NCBI GenBank assembly: GCA_021613335.1
Contig: JAJTWR010000341.1
Location: 295,001-359,000, forward strand
Direction of reading: 5' to 3'
From: Whitmania pigra
Lineage: Eukaryota > Annelida > Clitellata > Hirudinida > Haemopidae
DNA: 64,000 nt
This document shows, in pieces, positions 58,043 through 64,000 of this stretch. Within the stretch, counting starts at the first letter, position 1. The number at the start of each line of letters is the position of its first letter. The notes beneath the pieces were generated by a model. It saw only the letters and a list, made by a program, of their open reading frames with translations, searched no databases and was not told where the DNA came from. The position numbers and the translations under genes were made by a program.

Positions 58043-60057
58043 GCAATACAAAAACTCCCAATACTTACTAATGTGGCACTCAAAATATTGTCTGTATACA
58101 ATAAAATTACATTCAACCAGCATTTTAATTGACCCTTTGAGGGCATGCTTTTCAAACAGACTATTCGACCCCACACTTATTCTCCAAGCTATTCCTCATT
58201 AATATCATTAATTAAACATTAGCTGGAAATAAAGTGGAATCTTCGCAACATCATTACTAGTAGCGACCATTGAATGATTCCAACAACCATCATGCCATGA
58301 TGTGCCCCTCTAGGGCAAAACACATCCACAGATATAATCCCTTTAGGGCAGTGGTTCTCAAACCTTTTAACAAAAGTTTTAAATAAGAAAAGTTCAACAT
58401 TAAGTATACTCCCATTCTTCGAATTGGCAATCAACAAATTGGGGTCGTGCTATTGGGGGGGGGGGAAGAGAGGTAACAGCCCCCCTGATTTCAGACTAGA
58501 CGCAAAAAGGCCATCTCCTCATATTTTACGAGGTTTTGCCCCCCCACCCCCGAATTTAGGCCAGAAGCAAAAAAGTTTGTCTTCTCAAGTTGTGTGAGGG
58601 TTTGCCCCCCTTGGAAAAAGCTGAAGTAGGTTGATGGGAAAAAAAGAAGCAGATAAGGATTAAACAAAAGCAATGTTGTCAAAATAGCATATGATTTCAA
58701 ACATTTGACCTAAGAGGTTAAGCGACATATTAGAGAAATCCAGAGAAAGACTGATTATTGGGCGCTACATAAAACAATTTGTTCAAAAATAAGAAATATA
58801 ATTAACATTATATGAATTATATTATATAAATATAGAATTAAGAATTTCAAGATTTAGGTTTGATCAAAAATAAGATTTTAAAAAATATTTAAAAAATTGT
58901 TAAATTCTTAGTGTCTCAGACTCCTGGCAAAAACATCACGACCCACAGGTTTTGAACCGCTGCTCTAGGGCAAACAGCATCCACAGATAACAATGACCAT
59001 CACCACCACCAGCGCTTTTCATTGCGAAGATATGAAACGAATTCCCCAAACCTGACAGCTGTATTTGTCACCCGTGATGCGCAGGGGTTTGTCGTAGTTG
59101 GTGGGCACGTTATTCTCTTGGATGATGACCATCTTCACTCCAGTCTGTTCCTGGCAGAAAAAAAAAAGAATTTAAAACTTTTGTGATTAGGTTGAAATAA
59201 AAAATGTGTTGCTGTCGATGGAGGTTTGGTTATGATTTGAAATTATATATTATTTCCACCATCGTCGTCATCATCATCATCATAACAACCTGAAGCTGCC
59301 TGATGGTCTCTCCTCCTTTTCCGATGATCACTCCGGCCTTGTTGCCCGGAATCATCACTTCGATGGTTTGAGTACTGTTCTGCACATCCAGAGGAAGGTC
59401 GTGACCTTTGCACATGAGTTGAGTGATTAGTTCCTTTGCCCTCCTTGAAAAGCAGATGACATTCAAGTGATTAAGACGACACAAAGACGAAGCAAATCTC
59501 ATTCCATGAGCATTTCCACTACTAACATGATGGATTCGTTGCTTCCGGAAAGAGTGCATTCTCTCTCGGGAAGTCCGAAGCTATCTGAAAGCGAGAGAAT
59601 AGTAGATTGATCAGTTATTGCAATAGCACCTTTGCTATTAGGAAATACCATAAATCGACTCAATTTTGAAAGTCAAAGTTTCAAAGTCACCTGAGGCAAA
59701 CTGAATGCGACACTCCGACATGGCCTGGATGTTTGCTATTTGTTCCCCACCTTTGCCTATAACTGTGCAGTCAACCCAGTTAAGTTTTATATCAGGAAGT
59801 AAATATATCAAATGTTTATATAGATATTTATTGCATATAAACCAGAACAGATACAGAAGATGCTGGATAAATTGATCAGCTATCAAAAATAAGTATGTAA
59901 GCAGTATGTTTACAAGAATTCTTGTGTGCAACAAATGTCCAAAATTGTAAATGTTGGAAATCTCCTTACTTAATCCTACCATCCTATCTGGTACTCGTAT
60001 TACTTCAGATCTGGCCTGACCAACGCTCATTCCTCCAAATTTCAACAAAGGGTCCAT
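55374..60057 (-). CDS. Far-upstream-element-binding-like protein with four KH domains
   Basis: Fourteen exons join in phase to 496 residues: 60057-59970, 59762-59691, 59584-59527, 59443-59290, 59150-59052, 57893-57846, 57684-57634, 57552-57358, 57255-57138, 57077-56926, 56618-56542, 56085-55952, 55860-55744 and 55501-55374. KH1 reads VPDRMVGLIIGKGGEQIANI, KH2 has NKAGVIIGKGGETIRQLQ, KH3 has VIGIVIGKGGEMIKKIQQES, KH4 has HKCGLVIGKGGETIREI; all keep the GKGG loop that binds single-stranded nucleic acid. The C-terminus is Gln-rich with NQWAAFFFSQQQQ and YSLQWVDYYRQQG, like the Tyr-containing motifs of FUBP1-3/KHSRP. Vertebrate members bind the MYC FUSE element or AU-rich RNA and act in splicing and decay; nuclear or cytoplasmic RNA binding is therefore expected. 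It is shorter than vertebrate FUBPs (about 570-710 aa), mainly at the N-terminus and the linkers. One invertebrate gene usually corresponds to the whole vertebrate family, so no paralogue symbol is given. Confidence 0.93.
56243..56350 (-). mobile_element. Degraded tRNA-derived SINE, copy 4
   Basis: CACATAGTGCTCCTACCCGA, GGGTTGCGAACACAACACGT, AACGACTGTTGTTTTCACTG and CATGCATGCAACCC follow the minus-oriented SINE order seen at 13968-14166. It lies in an intron of the FUBP-like gene. Confidence 0.6.
57972..58041. repeat. (AAT)n microsatellite in FUBP-like intron
   Basis: Pure AAT array with one slip at about 57990. Confidence 0.93.
58349..58962. mobile_element. hAT-type non-autonomous element (614 bp) with 8-bp target duplication
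   Basis: The left end is CAGTGGTTCTCAAACCTTTT and the right end AGGTTTTGAACCGCTG, inverted repeats with few mismatches and the canonical hAT end CAGTGGTTCTCAAAC. The flanks are ctttaggg (58341-58348) and ctctaggg (58963-58970), differing at one base. The interior has a G-run at about 58448-58460 and two similar CCCCCC-containing segments (about 58478-58550 and 58560-58615). No transposase. It sits in an intron of the FUBP-like gene. Confidence 0.88.
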
Positions 60058-61817
60058 TGCAATCCTGGGCTGATTCAGACAGGCAACGATTGCGACACAT
60101 GAAAAACGATCTGAAACGAGCAGACGGCATTTAAAAAACGAGACTCAAGGCCGAATATCTGGCCAAAAGTGCAATATAAAATTAATAAAGATGACAGACT
60201 ACGACTCGATAAAACTCTCTCGCGAGAAACTCGCCACTTCCAAACAAAATAATATTACACCGCTCGGCCCGCAATCCGCCATTGTGCTTTCAAATGCAGC
60301 GAAAGTCAGCAAGCTTTCAAAACGTAAGTAACGTAACGACGTACATTTGAAAAGGCTTGTTTATAATTTATATTTTCACATTAAAAAAATAAATTTATGT
60401 TCCAAGGTACCGGATGAATATGCGTGTATACCCAGCTACTTGGGGACTAGCAACCAATCACAACCACGAAAACATTGCTTACATTCTCAACCACCAATCA
60501 CCTTCAGCTCAATTTTCTACGCGGTCCTTTACTGTTAAACAGTTGCTTAAAACAGGATTTAAATAAATAAAATGTAATTATAAAAAAGTTTATTTATTGT
60601 TAAGTCGGTCTATTATGAGTTTTTTTTATAAAACTTCATGAAGAAATATTTTATTTAAAAATAAAATATAATTGGTACAAGTTAAATGTAACATAATTAA
60701 TAATTTTGGTTAATATATACAAATATTTGTTGTTAAGTTAGGAAAATTAAATGGACAAACTAATAGTTGGCGTCAAAATTTTGGAATAATTTTTACTGAT
60801 TTTGAAGCTTGTCATATCAATATAACTAAAATAGTTTTTGATGATATCTTATTAACCCGCCGATGCCATAAATTCCTAGGTTTTTACTTTTTTTTAGCGT
60901 AAAACTAGAGACCTCACATTTGTTACATTCATTGATGCTTTTGAATACTCAAATTAATCAAATTTAATTATTTGGTGATGTGATATGGTTTGTACATGTT
61001 GGCATAATCTGTTTCTTTTAATAACACTTTCACGCAAAAGTTCTTGTCACTCCACAACAGTTTAATAGACTAAAAATCAGGTCAAGCTTTATGCATTAAT
61101 GAAAATCATTATTATATTTGCGTCCTTGAAAATAGAGAACCTTCGGTGAAGAAAATGCCAATTTCTCGTTTCTATTTTTAATAATCATGCCCAGATGCGA
61201 CCTAAAATGTGAAAAATCCACATAAAAGGATGATATGTGAGATGCTACCTGATTGTCCTGAGGAAAAAACCCATCTTATTTAGTCTGTTCTCAAACATTC
61301 CACTCTCTCAAGAGTACATTTTTGGCTAATTGATACAGTATCTTCAAAGCATAAAAATACTGATGGAAAGAAATGCATCAAAATGACAATAATGCAACAA
61401 TACTGAAAATGCAAAAGGAATTAAGAAAAATCGAGCGATTTGCTATCGTTTACCAGCTGAATTTAGCATCTAATTAAATACACCAGCTTGGAATTCCTTA
61501 TAATAGCTTCTTAATATTTTCAGACAGTTAATTTTAGCATCCTTGGATATTAGCCAAATCCTTCTGATTCCACGCTACTCCTTCTCCCCCTCCATTCAAA
61601 AATTTCAAATTACTTTTCGAAGCAAAATTTTATTTTCGACAATACAAATCGTGAAATTCTCAATATTGACACGCAATCAAATGATAAAGACTAGTTCAAT
61701 GAAAGCAATAACAAAAGCGATAACCTTTGAAAGACAATACACCTCAATTAAATACCGCAAAAACAATGGCACGAACAATCAAGCTTTCCTATCTATTTCC
61801 AGATGATTTCTTAAACT
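60058..61817. other. Intergenic between SBSPON and FUBP-like gene
   Basis: Promoter side of the FUBP-like gene (the block at about 60190-60320 is least AT-rich) and 3' UTR side of SBSPON. The rest is AT-rich without repeats or a supported exon. A plus-strand open frame at 61543-61806 has no recognisable feature and is not called. Confidence 0.45.
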
Positions 61818-64000
61818 TCAGATGAAGCTGAAGCTGGGGAAAGCGGCATGTCTGGAGCTGCAGGTGCACTCCTCCATCTTGCTTTCCATTACCCAAGTAC
61901 CACGGCAGCCTACTTTTCCGAGGACGCTCCATCTCGTCTCTCTTTTGTGGGCGCCCTGACCAAAACATCTGCCTCCGAGGTAGTCCAAAGCTGCCATTGA
62001 ATGACATTCGACGCAAACCTGTGCTCCTTTTTTCAGTGACCTGAACTGCTCAGAGACGGGTTCGGCCCTGCACAACCGGTGCACAGATTGGAGAGTGTAA
62101 GTTGAACAGGTTCTGAAATGGAATGCACGATTTGGAAAAACAGTGACTACAAGAATGACGTCACATTTATTGGCCCTTCTCATCAATGACATCATCAATG
62201 GATGAATCACCTTCAACCCAGCCCCTAAGTTCATGATGTAATGTATGAATGGTCTCGAATATCGAAGTTCAAAGCGTAAACTTGCGTAGATCTGAAAGGG
62301 GTTTCCCTGTATTTGAAGAACAAGTTCCTACGGATGTCCTTGTATGGATCGTACAGTTTGTCGTTTCTCCAGCGGCTGAATTCCATTGGAAGAATTCTTC
62401 CGGTTTCTATAGAAACGGAAAAGAACGAAAATATAATTAAAATCGAACAAATTTGAAAATAATCCTCCCAGTGATAGAAAAAATACTTATCCGCTGGAAT
62501 GCATAATCATTTTGTTATGTCTCGAGGGAATTTCGCGAGCGCTCAAATCCGCCTGCAAATTGGGTGGGTGGATGGATGGACGGATGGATAGTGGATAAAT
62601 GAATAAACGGGTGGATAAACAATGGGCGGCCGGATAGAAAGATAAAAAAAGGATGATAAATGGGCGGATGGGCGAGTTAAGTAAGTAGGACGTGGCCCGA
62701 AAATGGGTTCGAAATGCACCAGACAATCTGGTTACAACCGCGAACCTTGAATTATGTAACTTTCCATGTAAACAACCACGGTGATGATGATGACGACGAT
62801 GGTGATGATGATTGGTTTGATGAATTGGATGACGATAAACGATCGAATGCTGGCTTGTTTACGTGCTATTGTTTTAACTAGACGATAATTGCCAATACTC
62901 GCCAATACTCCATAGACATGATCATCATCATGTAATCACCTTAATGGTTGCTGATGTTATATTGTTGTGTCATCGCACAGGTTTGAGCTGTTTTATCTTC
63001 TGCTTCGATGATGCAATCTTATTTTTTTTTTTTTGTGAAACACGTTGCATGTATAACATTACGAATGTTATCGATAAATTACAAATAATATTGTAATCAC
63101 TGATGCATTACTAACAGGCCACACACGTTCTCGTAGCATTTTATTAGAGTTGCATTCGCAAGACTTTCAAGAACCCAAACTCTAAATAACCTCTTACCTC
63201 TCAACTCGTTTCCAAAGTCAGAATCCCTTGTCAGTTTGCAGTGGATACCCTCGCAAACTTGTTTCTGATTGATGGCCTCGCATGGCTTACCCCCGTTCTG
63301 AGCCTCTCGGCTGACCGATCGAGACCTCTGCCTCATCCCGAAGCCACACTTGGAGTCGCACTCACTCCATTCAACCCAGTTATCCAGTTGGCAGTCAAGT
63401 GCTGGCGGATTGAAGATGGATGTGGAATGTATTGGGATAGGTTGCTATTATGTTTAATTATTACTTTTTGGAATGAATCCAAGATGTAATGAAATTGAAA
63501 AGGAAATATGTTTATTCAAACAAATATGTAAATATCAGTGGCATTTGATTAATACTGATAGATGATCCGACGGGCACAATACATTTTGAGATCTGCTTCC
63601 TTTGCGTTTCATTATCTCATCTGTCATTCAAGTTAATATTGTTTCAGACCAGCAGTATAATTATTAATATTATGATTCCTAATCAATTAATATTAAATAC
63701 TGTAATATTAACATGAATTATTCAAATCAATCGAAATAAATTAAGCATGAACCAACCAGGGCAGTTCTCCTTATAATCCCAGCAACAATCGTTCAAAGTC
63801 AAACATTGCGAATCGCAGTAACAGATCTCCCCTCGTCCGCCGTTCACTTTCCTACCTCTGGCAAAGCACTTGTTGTCTTTACCCTGACAGCAGAAGTTGG
63901 CGCTTCTGCATCCTTCGCCTCTGCTGATTTCGCCACGGCTCTCACCGGCATGATTCCCCGACCATCCCAGGCCGATATCTTCGCTCAGAGAATCTTTCTC
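61818..64000 (-). CDS. SBSPON: Somatomedin-B and thrombospondin type-1 domain protein (3' part, partial at right edge)
   Basis: Four exons are visible: 64000-63757 (continues beyond the window), 63401-63198, 62406-62282 and 62113-61818 with stop TGA. The first carries a somatomedin-B domain: GCRSANFCCQGKDNKCFARG, then CYCDSQC and DCCWDYKENCP with the expected eight Cys. The second is a thrombospondin type-1 repeat: WVEWSECDSKCGFGMRQRSR, NGGKPCE, VCEGIHC. The third reads RILPMEFSRWRNDKLYDPYK. The last has GAQVCVECHSMAA, CRGTWVMESKMEECTCSS and ends FPSFSFI, paralleling the C-terminal VCVDCQ...CQGTW...CSCP...SFIFI of vertebrate SBSPON (RPE-spondin). The product is a secreted extracellular-matrix protein. 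The signal peptide lies outside the window. Confidence 0.92.
62563..62680. repeat. Imperfect (GGAT)n tract in SBSPON intron
   Basis: GGGTGGGTGGATGGATGGAC and related GGATAAA/GGGC units, strongly degenerate, next to a (GATGAC)n patch at about 62780-62815. Confidence 0.75.

Overview
The window is nuclear DNA of an invertebrate animal. The genes are split into many short exons with GT-AG introns, the non-coding DNA is AT-rich, and it is full of (ATG)n, (AAT)n and (GATGAC)n microsatellites, tRNA-like SINEs and small DNA-transposon relics. The recognisable genes are bilaterian (MEGF8, SBSPON, a spinster transporter, THOC5, a FUBP-type KH protein, BOLA3). The mix of invertebrate and vertebrate-like orthologues suggests a lophotrochozoan or another slowly evolving invertebrate, but the species cannot be fixed from the sequence.

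Layout. 1-5 kb (minus strand): 5' part of a secreted or surface leucine-rich-repeat gene that runs off the left edge; its signal-peptide exon and first LRR exon are separated by a 3.3 kb intron made largely of trinucleotide repeats. 5-8 kb: non-coding and microsatellites. 8-17.5 kb (plus strand): a complete F-box-like/LRR gene, a 5'-truncated second copy and a small relic of a third, separated by a Tigger/pogo relic, a long-TIR MITE, a SINE and a hAT MITE. 17.8-18.3 kb (minus): a 150-residue secreted precursor that looks like a peptide prohormone. 19.3-20.4 kb (minus): a two-pass membrane protein with a Gln-rich tail. 24.0-30.7 kb (minus): THOC5, resolved to 18 phase-consistent exons. 31.7-34.1 kb (plus): a spinster-type MFS transporter, divergent from THOC5. 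35.5-52.0 kb (plus): MEGF8, about 32 exons and roughly 2,770 residues. 53.6-54.7 kb (plus): BOLA3. 55.4-60.1 kb (minus): FUBP-like four-KH protein, with a hAT MITE in one intron. 61.8-64.0 kb (minus): 3' part of SBSPON, running off the right edge.

The genes are an ordinary animal neighbourhood and not an operon: mRNA export (THOC5), lysosomal or sphingolipid transport (SPNS), a large signalling-attenuator receptor (MEGF8), mitochondrial Fe-S maturation (BOLA3), RNA/ssDNA binding (FUBP) and matrix (SBSPON) have no evident joint pathway. I found no convincing new molecular system. The points most worth a second look are the peptide-precursor candidate, the decaying F-box/LRR array with transposons at its breakpoints, the apparent replacement of the EGF pair before the second kelch block of MEGF8 by a short linker exon, and the well-preserved small transposons.
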